A model generated the notes under the pieces. That model worked only from the letters and a program-made list of their open reading frames with translations. It did no database searches and had not been told where the DNA came from. DNA of 64,000 nucleotides from assembly GCA_023441805.1 (NCBI GenBank), contig JAEZNO010000025.1, positions 62,001 through 126,000 of the forward strand, read 5' to 3'. Positions 40,795 through 49,512 of this stretch are shown piece by piece; position 1 is the stretch's first letter, and every line of letters starts with the position of its first letter. Position numbers and translations under genes: made by a program. This stretch comes from Bacteroidota bacterium. GTDB lineage: Bacteria; Bacteroidota; Bacteroidia; Bacteroidales; Lentimicrobiaceae.

Positions 40795-42165
40795 ATGCAT
40801 ATGAGAGTACATTTTATTGCAATAGGTGGTAGCGCAATGCACAACCTTGCAATTGCACTATCGAGAAAAGGATATACTGTTACCGGTTCGGACGATGAGA
40901 TATTCGAACCTGCTTTGTCAAGATTAAAAAACGCCGGAATTTTACCTGAACAGGTGGGATGGTTTCCTGATAAAATCACTGACGATCTTGATGCAGTGAT
41001 ACTCGGAATGCATGCTAAAGAAGATAATCCTGAACTTGCAAAGGCCAGAGAAACCGGAATCAGGATTTACTCATATCCTGAATATTTGTATGAGCAGTCG
41101 AAAGAAAAGACAAGGATTGTTATAGGAGGAAGTCACGGAAAGACTACTATTACTGCAATGATCCTTCATGTGATGAAAGATCTGGGTATTGATACGGATT
41201 TCATGGTAGGTGCTCAGCTTGAAGGATTTGATGTTATGGTACGTCTAAGTAATCAAGCCAAATACATGGTTTTTGAGGGTGATGAATATTTGACTTCTCC
41301 CATAGACAGAAGACCAAAATTCCACCTTTACAGGCCTCATATTGGTTTGATTAGTGGTATTGCATGGGATCATATCAATGTATTTCCAACCTTTGAAAAT
41401 TACATGGATCAATTTAGAATATTTGCTGAAATGATACCTGAGGACGGAAAACTGATTTATTGCAATGATGACCCTCACGTTAAAAAACTGATCAAAAACC
41501 TGTATGGGAAATACATTAAAATATCCTATGGACTGCCAGATTATAAAATTAGAAATGGGATAAGTGAAGTAATGGTAGGTGACAAAGTTTATGCGATGCA
41601 GGTTTTTGGCCGACATAATATGCTTAATATGGAAGGAGCACGAAAAGTTCTGGAAACAATAGGTGTTTGTGCTTCTGAATTTTATACTTCTATAAGTAAA
41701 TTCAAAGGTGCATCAAAGCGGTTGGAGTTGATTCACTCTAATGAAAAGATTAATGTTTATAAGGATTTCGCTCACAGTCCATCAAAACTTAAAGCAACAA
41801 TTGAGGCAGTTAAAAATCAGTTTCCTGAAAGACATCTTGTAGCATGCATGGAATTACACACATTTAGTAGTCTGAACACCAGTTTCTTAAAAGAATACAA
41901 AGGATGTATGGATTTGGCTGATGTAGCAGTGGTATATTATAGTAAACATGCGCTGGAGTTAAAAAGGTTACCTTACTTTGATCAAAAAGAAGTAACCAAT
42001 TCCTTTGGCAGGGAAGACATAAAGGTTTTCAATGATAAAAATGAGATGACTCAGTTCCTCCTTGGTTATGCTAAACCTGAGACTAATTTCCTCATGATGA
42101 GTTCAGGTGATTATGATGGAATGAAGTTAGACGAACTCTCAAGATCAATCATTGAAACAGAGTAA
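40795..42165 (+). CDS. mpl: UDP-MurNAc:tripeptide ligase (Mpl), murein recycling
   Basis: A 456-aa Mur-ligase-family enzyme that joins recovered L-Ala-gamma-D-Glu-meso-DAP to UDP-MurNAc. The opening MHMRVHFIAIGGSAMHNLA is diagnostic of Mpl versus MurC. The ATP loop is GGSHGKTT, and VFEGDEY and KDFAHSPSK are further ligase motifs. The start is the ATG at 40795 (or 40801); the frame extends upstream only to TTG at 40756. Together with namZ, 2 kb to the left, it indicates peptidoglycan turnover products are reused. Confidence 0.93.
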   Translation: MHMRVHFIAIGGSAMHNLAIALSRKGYTVTGSDDEIFEPALSRLKNAGILPEQVGWFPDKITDDLDAVILGMHAKEDNPELAKARETGIRIYSYPEYLYEQSKEKTRIVIGGSHGKTTITAMILHVMKDLGIDTDFMVGAQLEGFDVMVRLSNQAKYMVFEGDEYLTSPIDRRPKFHLYRPHIGLISGIAWDHINVFPTFENYMDQFRIFAEMIPEDGKLIYCNDDPHVKKLIKNLYGKYIKISYGLPDYKIRNGISEVMVGDKVYAMQVFGRHNMLNMEGARKVLETIGVCASEFYTSISKFKGASKRLELIHSNEKINVYKDFAHSPSKLKATIEAVKNQFPERHLVACMELHTFSSLNTSFLKEYKGCMDLADVAVVYYSKHALELKRLPYFDQKEVTNSFGREDIKVFNDKNEMTQFLLGYAKPETNFLMMSSGDYDGMKLDELSRSIIETE

Positions 42166-42236
42166 AAAAATTGCGCTGTATCAGAAGGACCGTATCCTTT
42201 TCATTATTCTTTAATTTTCAATTAAGACAAAAAAAA

Positions 42237-42263
42237 AGAGGCCGTCCATCTAAGACAGCCTCT
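42237..42263. terminator. Bidirectional terminator
   Basis: Stem AGAGGC...GCCTCT with partial inner pairing, preceded by a long A-run, which reads as the U-run for the minus-strand clpC. It lies between convergent mpl and clpC. Confidence 0.8.
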
Positions 42264-42285
42264 ATAAAATCATGGGATTAATCAA

Positions 42286-44835
42286 TTAACCTTCCCTAGT
42301 TATTTCTTCAGGGGCTTGAGTATTAATTGAAATTTTCAACTCGGGATTAACATCTTCGTGATCAATTACAATCACATCTCCCTCACTGATCTTTGATTTG
42401 ATTATCTCTTCAGCAAGAGCATCTTCAATATATTTTTGAATTGCTCTCTTCAGTGGTCGGGCACCAAACTGTGAATCCCATCCTTTTTCAACGATAAAGT
42501 CTTTTGCCTTCTCAGTGACTTCCATCTTATAACCCATTTCCTGAATACGTGAGTATAACCCCTTGAGTTCAATATCAATGATCTTATGGATATCTTCACG
42601 TTCGAGTGATTCGAAAATAATCACATCGTCAATACGATTCAGGAATTCAGGTGCGAAAGAGCGTTTAAGTGCATTTTCAATCACACCTACTGCATGAGTT
42701 GAACTGCTTGACATCTTAGCACTTGTTGAAAAACCAACACCCTGTCCGAAGTCTTTTAATTGACGTGAACCAATGTTTGAAGTCATGATCACAATAGTGT
42801 TCTTAAAATCAACCTTACGACCCAGACTATCGGTTAAGATTCCATCATCTAATACCTGAAGCAGGATGTGGAAAATATCGGGATGTGCTTTTTCAATTTC
42901 ATCAAGAAGTACAATAGAGTACGGTTTTCTGCGAACTTTTTCAGTAAGCTGTCCACCTTCTTCATAACCAACGTATCCCGGAGGAGCTCCAACCAGGCGT
43001 GAGACAGCAAACTTCTCCATGTACTCACTCATATCAATTCTGATTAATGCATCTTCAGAATCAAACAGATATTTAGCAAGCACTTTAGCCAGATGAGTTT
43101 TACCAACACCTGTAGGTCCAAGGAAGATAAACGATCCAATTGGTTTGTTGGGATCTTTAAGTCCTGCCCTGTTACGACGGATTGCCTTAACCACTTTCTT
43201 AATGGCTTCATTCTGTCCTATGACTGCACCACCAAGATCTTCTTCCATAGTCAGGAGGCGTTCACTCTCATTTTGTGCAATTCTTTGCACAGGTACGCCC
43301 GACATCATGGCCACAACTTCAGCAACGTTCTCTTCATCAACCTGAACCCGGTTGATCTTAGATTCTTCTTCCCAACGACGTTTAGCATTTTCTAACTCAA
43401 TTAGCAATTTACGCTCATTGTCGCGGAACTTGGCAGCTTCTTCGAACTTCTGACTATGAATTGCTTTGTTCTTTTGTTTCTTAACTTCTTCAATTCTGTT
43501 TTCAAGTTCAAGAATCTCAGCCGGAACCTGCATATTGGTTATATGAACCCGGGCACCAGCTTCGTCAAGGGCATCGATAGCTTTATCAGGTAAATATCTG
43601 TCAGTCAGATATCTGTTAGTAAGCATCACACAGGCCTTAATGGCATCGGGTGTATATTTGACCAGGTGATGATCTTCATACTTTTCTTTAATATTATTGA
43701 GGATCTCAATAGTTTCACCAGGTGAAGTTGGATCAACAAGAATCTTCTGAAATCTTCTTTCAAGAGCACCGTCTTTTTCGATGTACTGACGGTATTCATC
43801 AAGAGTAGTGGCTCCAATGCATTGTATTTCACCTCTTGCCAGAGCCGGTTTAAACATATTGGAGGCATCAAGCGACCCTGAAGCGTTGCCGGCACCAACA
43901 ATAGTATGGATTTCATCAATGAACAGAATGATATCACGATTCTTCTCAAGCTCATTGAGGACGGCTTTCATACGTTCTTCAAACTGGCCACGGTATTTGG
44001 TACCTGCCACTAAAGAAGCAAGGTCGAGAGTAAATATTCTCTTATTAAAGAGTACCCTTGAAACCTTTCTGGCAATGATTCTTAATGCGAGGCCTTCAGC
44101 AATGGCTGACTTACCAACACCCGGTTCACCAATTAGTATAGGATTATTCTTTTTCCTTCGTGAGAGAATCTGAGCTATTCTTTCGAGCTCCTTTTCACGA
44201 CCTACGATTGGGTCGAGCCTGCCTTCTTCACCGGCTTTTGTAAGATCACGACCGAAATTATCGAGTACAGGGGTTTTTGATTTAGAGTCGGATGGACGGC
44301 GCACACCAGAGCCATAACCTCTTCCTTCTTCAGCATCATCATCAGCTGAAGATCCAGGCAATTCTGCTTGTGGTGATTGACTGGATGGATTATCTTCCAT
44401 ATGAAGAATTGATTTCAACTCTTCTTTGACAGCCTCATAATCAACGTCATATTTGAGGAGAGTACGGGATACAAGATTATCTTCATCTTTAAGGATAGCC
44501 AATAAAACATGCTCAGTACCAATAAAGTGACTATCAAAAACTTTAGCCTCGAGATAAGTCAATTTTAGTGCACGCTCAGCTTGCTTGACTAGTGGCAGAT
44601 TATCTGCCATTTTGTCTCTTTTGACAGAAAGACCAATTGCTTTTTCGATAGTCTTTTTTAACTGATTAATATTGACATTCAACGAATTTAAAAGCTGAAT
44701 ACCCATGCCGTCACCATCACGGATCATACCGAGCATCAGGTGTTCTACGCCAATATAATCGTTGCCTAAACGAAGGGATTCTTCACGGCTATATGCAAGT
44801 ACGTCTTTAACGCGTTGTGAGAACTTTGCTTCCAT
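42286..44835 (-). CDS. clpC: ClpC-type AAA+ unfoldase of the Clp protease
   Basis: An 849-aa protein-unfolding ATPase. Two Clp N-repeats (residues about 5-140) are followed by AAA-1 with Walker A GEPGVGKSA, a UVR motif at about 430-465 (QKFEEAAKFRDNERKL), AAA-2 with Walker A GPTGVGKTH, and a C-terminal D2-small domain. The VGF tripeptide in QGVGFSTSAK is the ClpP-docking loop, so it should feed ClpP. A TAAATTTG -7-like box lies at 44868-44861 on the minus strand. Divergent pairing with gyrA is common in the phylum. ClpS (58030-58302) may serve this or a ClpA partner. Confidence 0.95.
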   Translation of the reverse strand: MEAKFSQRVKDVLAYSREESLRLGNDYIGVEHLMLGMIRDGDGMGIQLLNSLNVNINQLKKTIEKAIGLSVKRDKMADNLPLVKQAERALKLTYLEAKVFDSHFIGTEHVLLAILKDEDNLVSRTLLKYDVDYEAVKEELKSILHMEDNPSSQSPQAELPGSSADDDAEEGRGYGSGVRRPSDSKSKTPVLDNFGRDLTKAGEEGRLDPIVGREKELERIAQILSRRKKNNPILIGEPGVGKSAIAEGLALRIIARKVSRVLFNKRIFTLDLASLVAGTKYRGQFEERMKAVLNELEKNRDIILFIDEIHTIVGAGNASGSLDASNMFKPALARGEIQCIGATTLDEYRQYIEKDGALERRFQKILVDPTSPGETIEILNNIKEKYEDHHLVKYTPDAIKACVMLTNRYLTDRYLPDKAIDALDEAGARVHITNMQVPAEILELENRIEEVKKQKNKAIHSQKFEEAAKFRDNERKLLIELENAKRRWEEESKINRVQVDEENVAEVVAMMSGVPVQRIAQNESERLLTMEEDLGGAVIGQNEAIKKVVKAIRRNRAGLKDPNKPIGSFIFLGPTGVGKTHLAKVLAKYLFDSEDALIRIDMSEYMEKFAVSRLVGAPPGYVGYEEGGQLTEKVRRKPYSIVLLDEIEKAHPDIFHILLQVLDDGILTDSLGRKVDFKNTIVIMTSNIGSRQLKDFGQGVGFSTSAKMSSSSTHAVGVIENALKRSFAPEFLNRIDDVIIFESLEREDIHKIIDIELKGLYSRIQEMGYKMEVTEKAKDFIVEKGWDSQFGARPLKRAIQKYIEDALAEEIIKSKISEGDVIVIDHEDVNPELKISINTQAPEEITREG

Positions 44836-45144
44836 TATGTTTTTCCTTGTTTTCTTTCAACAAATTTAGTGCTTTGTAGCTAATGTAATCATATTTTGAT
44901 TCTGTACAATTCTAACAAAATACAACACATAATAGTTGTTTGTTCTATATACATTTATGATCTTTCTGATACACTGTAACAAAGCTATTAATGAACTGCA
45001 CAAATCTGGTGCCGTAGATTGAAATGTGGCATATTAGCATAGATAAATCTGTAAATGAACATACCATTTCTAATTACCTTAACGGAAAAATTCGTATCTT
45101 CGTACGCCTTTATAGGAGCTCATTTTACTTAATAAGACTTAAGA
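44836..45144. other. Divergent promoter region between clpC and gyrA
   Basis: 309 non-coding bases. Leftward, TAAATTTG (44868-44861) fits a -7 box for clpC, about 25 nt before its ATG. Rightward, TATCTTCG (45095-45102) is one base off consensus and about 43 nt before the gyrA ATG. I saw no clear -33 for either and no operator-like palindrome. Confidence 0.5.
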
Positions 45145-47790
45145 ATGGAAAATCAAGCTAACGGCGAGAAAATTGTTAAGGTTAATATTGAAAATCAGAT
45201 GAAATCGGCCTATATCGACTATTCTATGTCGGTTATAGTGGCGAGAGCATTGCCTGATGTGAGAGACGGGTTAAAGCCTGTTCATCGCAGGGTATTATTT
45301 GGAATGCTTGAATTAGGCGTTTTATCCAATCGTTCATATAAGAAAAGTGCCAGAATAGTAGGAGAGGTGCTTGGTAAATATCATCCTCATGGTGATAGTT
45401 CTGTATACGATGCCATGGTTCGTATGGCCCAGGATTGGTCATTACGATATCCATTGGTAGATGGCCAGGGTAACTTTGGTTCGATTGACGGCGATAGCCC
45501 GGCAGCTATGAGGTATACTGAGGCACGCCTCAGAAAAATTGCTGAAGAGATGCTTGCCGATATCAATAAGAATACCGTCGACTTTCAGTTGAATTTTGAT
45601 GATTCGTTAGAGGAACCGACAGTACTGCCTGCCAAAATCCCCAATTTGCTAATCAATGGAGCATCAGGTATTGCTGTAGGTATGGCTACCAATATGCCTC
45701 CTCATAATTTATCGGAAGTTATTAATGGTATAGTTGCTTTTATTGATAATCGCGACATTACCATCCCTGAGCTCATGAAATTCATAAAGGGTCCTGATTT
45801 TCCAACAGGTGGCTTAATTTATGGATACGATGGTGTTAAGGATGCCTATGAAACTGGTCGTGGCCGAATCATAATGCGTGCCGAAACTAAGATTGAACAG
45901 GATCAGCACGGACGAGATTCCATTATCGTGACTTCCATCCCTTATCAGGTCAATAAGGCTGATATGATTAAGAAAACCGCCGACCTGGTTAATGATAAGA
46001 AAATTGAAGGGATCTCAGATATCAGGGATGAGTCTGACAGATCAGGGTTAAGGATTGTATATGAGCTTAAAAGAGAGGCGATTACAAATGTTGTTCTAAA
46101 TAAGTTGTTTCAATATACACAGCTTCAAACATCATTTAGTGTCAATAACATCTGTCTGGTTAAGGGCAGACCTATGCTGTTGAATTTGAAGCAGTTAATT
46201 CATTACTTTGTTGAACACCGACATGAAGTTGTCGTTCGGAGAACAAAGTTTGAATTGGCAGAAGCAGAGAAGAGAGCACATATACTTGAGGGTCTGATAA
46301 TTGCTCTTGATAACATTGATGCAGTAATAGCACTCATCAGAGCAGCTAAGACTCCTGAAGAAGCAAGAAACGGACTCATTGATCAATTTAAGTTAAGCGA
46401 AATTCAGGCAAGGGCTATCCTTGATATGCGTTTGCAACGCCTTACCGGTCTTGAAATTGAGAAGATTAGAGAAGAGTACCAGGAACTGTTAAAAATGATC
46501 GATTACTATAAATCGGTACTCGCTAGTGAGCCAATGCGAATGGAAATTATTAAGAAAGAGCTCCTTGAACTTAAGGAAAATTATGGTGATGAACCCAAAA
46601 CCGATATTATATATACCGCTAATGACTTCAGAATAGAAGACACAATTGCAGATGAGGATGTGGTAATCACCATCTCGCACATGGGATATATCAAGAGAAC
46701 TCCACTTAGTGAATACAGGCGACAGAATAGGGGAGGGCGAGGAGCTAAAGGATCGGATATCAGGGATGAAGACTTCCTGGAGTATCTCACAGTAGCTTCT
46801 ATGCATAATTATATGCTTTTCTTCACAGAGAAAGGTAAAGTGTTCTGGATGAGAGTATTTGAAATTCCTGAAGGAACAAAACAATCAAAAGGCAGGGCCA
46901 TCCAGAATCTAATTAATATTGCTCCTGATGATAAGGTTAGAGCATTTATCAACCTCAAGAGTATTAAGGATGAGGATTATATAAATAATAATAACATCAT
47001 TCTTTGCACTAAGAAAGGTATTATTAAAAAGACATCGCTTGAAGCTTATTCAAGACCACGTCAGAATGGAATAAACGCAATAACCATCCGCGATGACGAC
47101 CAGTTATTGGAAGCTCGCTTGACAAATGGACAGAATGAAGTAATCATGGCTTTAAGGTCAGGGCGGGCTATCAGGTTCAATGAAAAAGATGTACGACCAA
47201 TGGGAAGAAATGCATCAGGGGTACGCGGAGTTACCCTGGGTGGACCTAATGATGAAGTCGTTGGAATGATTTGTATGGAGAAAAACAACTATGACATTTT
47301 GGTAGTTTCAGAAAATGGTTATGGAAAACGCTCCAAATTAGATGATTATCGAATAACAAAACGAGGTGGTAAAGGCATTAAAACAATCAATATTACTGAG
47401 AAGACAGGTCAATTAATTTCAATTGATTCTGTGACCGATAATGATGACCTGATGATAATAAACCGCTCCGGATTAATTATAAGACTGGGAGTTGCTGATC
47501 TGAGGGTTATGGGTAGAGCCACACAAGGAGTAAGGCTGATTAATTTACGCGATGACGATCAGATTGCTGCAGTTACTAAAGTTGAAGTGGAAGAAGAACA
47601 GGAAGAACTTTCATCAGTGGAAGGCGATTTGCCAACCATAGATAATGAATTCGATACATTACCGGTGGATGATTCAGATGATAAGGAACTTTTGGTTGAT
47701 GAAGATGAAGAACTTGATCAGTTTGAAGAAGATGAGGAATCAGATATTGAGGAAATAGATGAATCAGACGATGATGAGGAAGTAAAATGA
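45145..47790 (+). CDS. gyrA: DNA gyrase subunit A
   Basis: An 881-aa subunit that breaks and rejoins DNA with GyrB. The winged-helix core starts with SAYIDYSMSVIVARALPDVRD; the catalytic Tyr is Y124 in AAMRYTEARL. The quinolone-resistance region reads HPHGDSSVYDAMV, with Ser at the resistance position, thus the sensitive-type residue. The C-terminal beta-pinwheel begins with the GyrA-box variant QNRGGRG, which marks gyrase rather than topoisomerase IV. A tail of about 70 strongly acidic residues (many Asp/Glu after residue 810) follows, of the kind that modulates gyrase wrapping. Confidence 0.96.
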   Translation: MENQANGEKIVKVNIENQMKSAYIDYSMSVIVARALPDVRDGLKPVHRRVLFGMLELGVLSNRSYKKSARIVGEVLGKYHPHGDSSVYDAMVRMAQDWSLRYPLVDGQGNFGSIDGDSPAAMRYTEARLRKIAEEMLADINKNTVDFQLNFDDSLEEPTVLPAKIPNLLINGASGIAVGMATNMPPHNLSEVINGIVAFIDNRDITIPELMKFIKGPDFPTGGLIYGYDGVKDAYETGRGRIIMRAETKIEQDQHGRDSIIVTSIPYQVNKADMIKKTADLVNDKKIEGISDIRDESDRSGLRIVYELKREAITNVVLNKLFQYTQLQTSFSVNNICLVKGRPMLLNLKQLIHYFVEHRHEVVVRRTKFELAEAEKRAHILEGLIIALDNIDAVIALIRAAKTPEEARNGLIDQFKLSEIQARAILDMRLQRLTGLEIEKIREEYQELLKMIDYYKSVLASEPMRMEIIKKELLELKENYGDEPKTDIIYTANDFRIEDTIADEDVVITISHMGYIKRTPLSEYRRQNRGGRGAKGSDIRDEDFLEYLTVASMHNYMLFFTEKGKVFWMRVFEIPEGTKQSKGRAIQNLINIAPDDKVRAFINLKSIKDEDYINNNNIILCTKKGIIKKTSLEAYSRPRQNGINAITIRDDDQLLEARLTNGQNEVIMALRSGRAIRFNEKDVRPMGRNASGVRGVTLGGPNDEVVGMICMEKNNYDILVVSENGYGKRSKLDDYRITKRGGKGIKTINITEKTGQLISIDSVTDNDDLMIINRSGLIIRLGVADLRVMGRATQGVRLINLRDDDQIAAVTKVEVEEEQEELSSVEGDLPTIDNEFDTLPVDDSDDKELLVDEDEELDQFEEDEESDIEEIDESDDDEEVK

Positions 47791-47919
47791 TGATGAAAAT
47801 GAGTAAATGTTGATTGAGTAATCAGTTCAAATAATAGATTAAGAATGTGAATATTAAGATAGTCTTGATTCACTTAAACGATTCAAGAAATAATGATTCT
47901 TAATAAGTTGGCTCAATAA

Positions 47920-47950
47920 TTGTAATAGAAATTTAAACTTCATAAATTTG
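47920..47950 (+). promoter_or_regulatory. Promoter of the TPR gene
   Basis: TTG at 47920-47922, 20 nt, then TAAATTTG at 47943-47950, matching the Bacteroidota promoter pattern. It lies 44 bases before the ATG, so the TPR gene can be transcribed independently of gyrA. Confidence 0.65.
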
Positions 47951-47993
47951 CAGCCCTCATAATAAAGAGGTTAAACCTAAGAACAAAAAACAA

Positions 47994-49136
47994 ATGAAAA
48001 AATTAAGCGTCATCTTTATCCTGTTATTTGCAGTGGTAACAGTTTTCGGACAAGGAAAGTCACAGAGAACTACAGCTTTCAATTTCCTTCGCAAAGGCCA
48101 GCTTGATAAGGCACTACAGAACATAGAGCCTACCACAACTGATGCTACTACAATGAATGACCCTAAGACATGGTTTTACAGGGGAAATATTTACCTCCAG
48201 ATCCATATGAGTAATAAGCCTGAATACAAGAGCCTTGATGCTGATGCACTATCAAAAGCTTTTGAATCATATCAGAAAATGATGGAACTCGACACCAAAA
48301 AGGAGTATTACACAGAAGCGATACAAAACTTATTGGTAATAAGCGAACAGCTTTACAATCAAGGTGTTGAATCATTCAAGAATGAAAAGTACGATAATGC
48401 ATTAGGTGATTTTGAAAAAGCTTCAAAAGTAGCTCAGTCATTTGGCAATATCGATACACTTGCAATTTTCAATGCTGCATTATCAGCTCAAAATGCTAAG
48501 AATTATCCTAAAGCAATTGAACATTATAACAAGCTGGTTGAATTAAATTATCCTCAACCGCTGATTTATAGCTCTTTAGCAAGTATTTACCTGGCAAGTC
48601 AGGATACAGCAAAAGCCTTTGAAATAATTGCTGATGGACGTAAGAAAAATCCACAGGACTTTGATTTATTGATTTCAGAGACGAACATATATCTTGGTGC
48701 AAAGAAGATTGATTTAGCAATGAACAACCTTAAAGAGGCTGTTAAAACTGATCCTTCGAATCCTACAATACATTATGCAGCAGGTACAATCTATGACCAG
48801 ATGGGAAATAAAGACGACGCCGAGAAGTCATATATAAAGGCAATAGAGTTGAATCCTGACTATTTTGAAGCCAATTACAACCTTGGAGCATTATACGTAA
48901 ATAAAGCTGCTGAGATTCAAAATGAGGCTAATAAACTCAAATTAGGAGATCCTCAATATGATGTAATGAAGAAACAAGCTGACGATATTCTTAGTAGCTC
49001 ATTACCATATTTGGAAAAAGCAACAGTTCTTGATCCAAAAGATAAAAGTACATTATTAGCATTGAAAGAAATTTACACACGTTTATCAATGTACGACAAA
49101 TTAAAGGAAGTTAATGCAAGGATTGCTGACTTATAA
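47994..49136 (+). CDS. Exported tetratricopeptide-repeat protein
   Basis: A 380-aa protein with a signal peptide (MKKLSVIFILLFAVVTVFGQ). About six TPR units follow, among them EKYDNALGDFEKASKVA, KNYPKAIEHYNKLVEL and NPTIHYAAGTIYDQMGNKDD-type helices. TPR solenoids are protein-protein interaction scaffolds, so this is probably a periplasmic adaptor. Its location directly after gyrA is conserved in Bacteroidota, but a functional link is not known to me. It has its own promoter and terminator. Confidence 0.9.
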   Translation: MKKLSVIFILLFAVVTVFGQGKSQRTTAFNFLRKGQLDKALQNIEPTTTDATTMNDPKTWFYRGNIYLQIHMSNKPEYKSLDADALSKAFESYQKMMELDTKKEYYTEAIQNLLVISEQLYNQGVESFKNEKYDNALGDFEKASKVAQSFGNIDTLAIFNAALSAQNAKNYPKAIEHYNKLVELNYPQPLIYSSLASIYLASQDTAKAFEIIADGRKKNPQDFDLLISETNIYLGAKKIDLAMNNLKEAVKTDPSNPTIHYAAGTIYDQMGNKDDAEKSYIKAIELNPDYFEANYNLGALYVNKAAEIQNEANKLKLGDPQYDVMKKQADDILSSSLPYLEKATVLDPKDKSTLLALKEIYTRLSMYDKLKEVNARIADL

Positions 49137-49163
49137 GAGCATTGATTTACTGCACATTTAGAG

Positions 49164-49195
49164 AAGCTGCTCACATTAATTTGAGCAGCTTTTTT
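49164..49195 (+). terminator. Rho-independent terminator
   Basis: A 10-bp perfect stem AAGCTGCTCA/TGAGCAGCTT with an 8-nt loop followed by TTTTT, 27 bases past the TPR gene stop. Confidence 0.93.
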
Positions 49196-49512
49196 TGGCA
49201 TTATGTTATAGCTTATAATTTGCGTTATGTTAAATAGGATTATTTAGCTTCTCTTTTGCCGTCAGATTAGCCACCATTATTCCCCTCTTGCTTGTTATTC
49301 CACACCATGATTTTCTGTCATTATGCGCTCCTAGTACAGCTTACATACAAAACTAGTTGCAGTGGTTGATTATACATTCTCTATAAACCCCTTTATAAAC
49401 ATTTGACTCTTCACAATATTCTTCTTAAAATGATCAATTAATGCATATTATTTTCATTTATTTGTGAACTGTTTTTATCTTTGTTTTGTTTGGCATCCAA
49501 TAATTTAAGTAC
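49196..49512. other. Intergenic region before the branching-enzyme gene
   Basis: 317 non-coding bases. A TATCTTTG at 49476-49483 is a good -7 box, 29 bases before the ATG. No matching -33 TTG was found at 17-23 nt. Nothing else was recognised. Confidence 0.5.
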
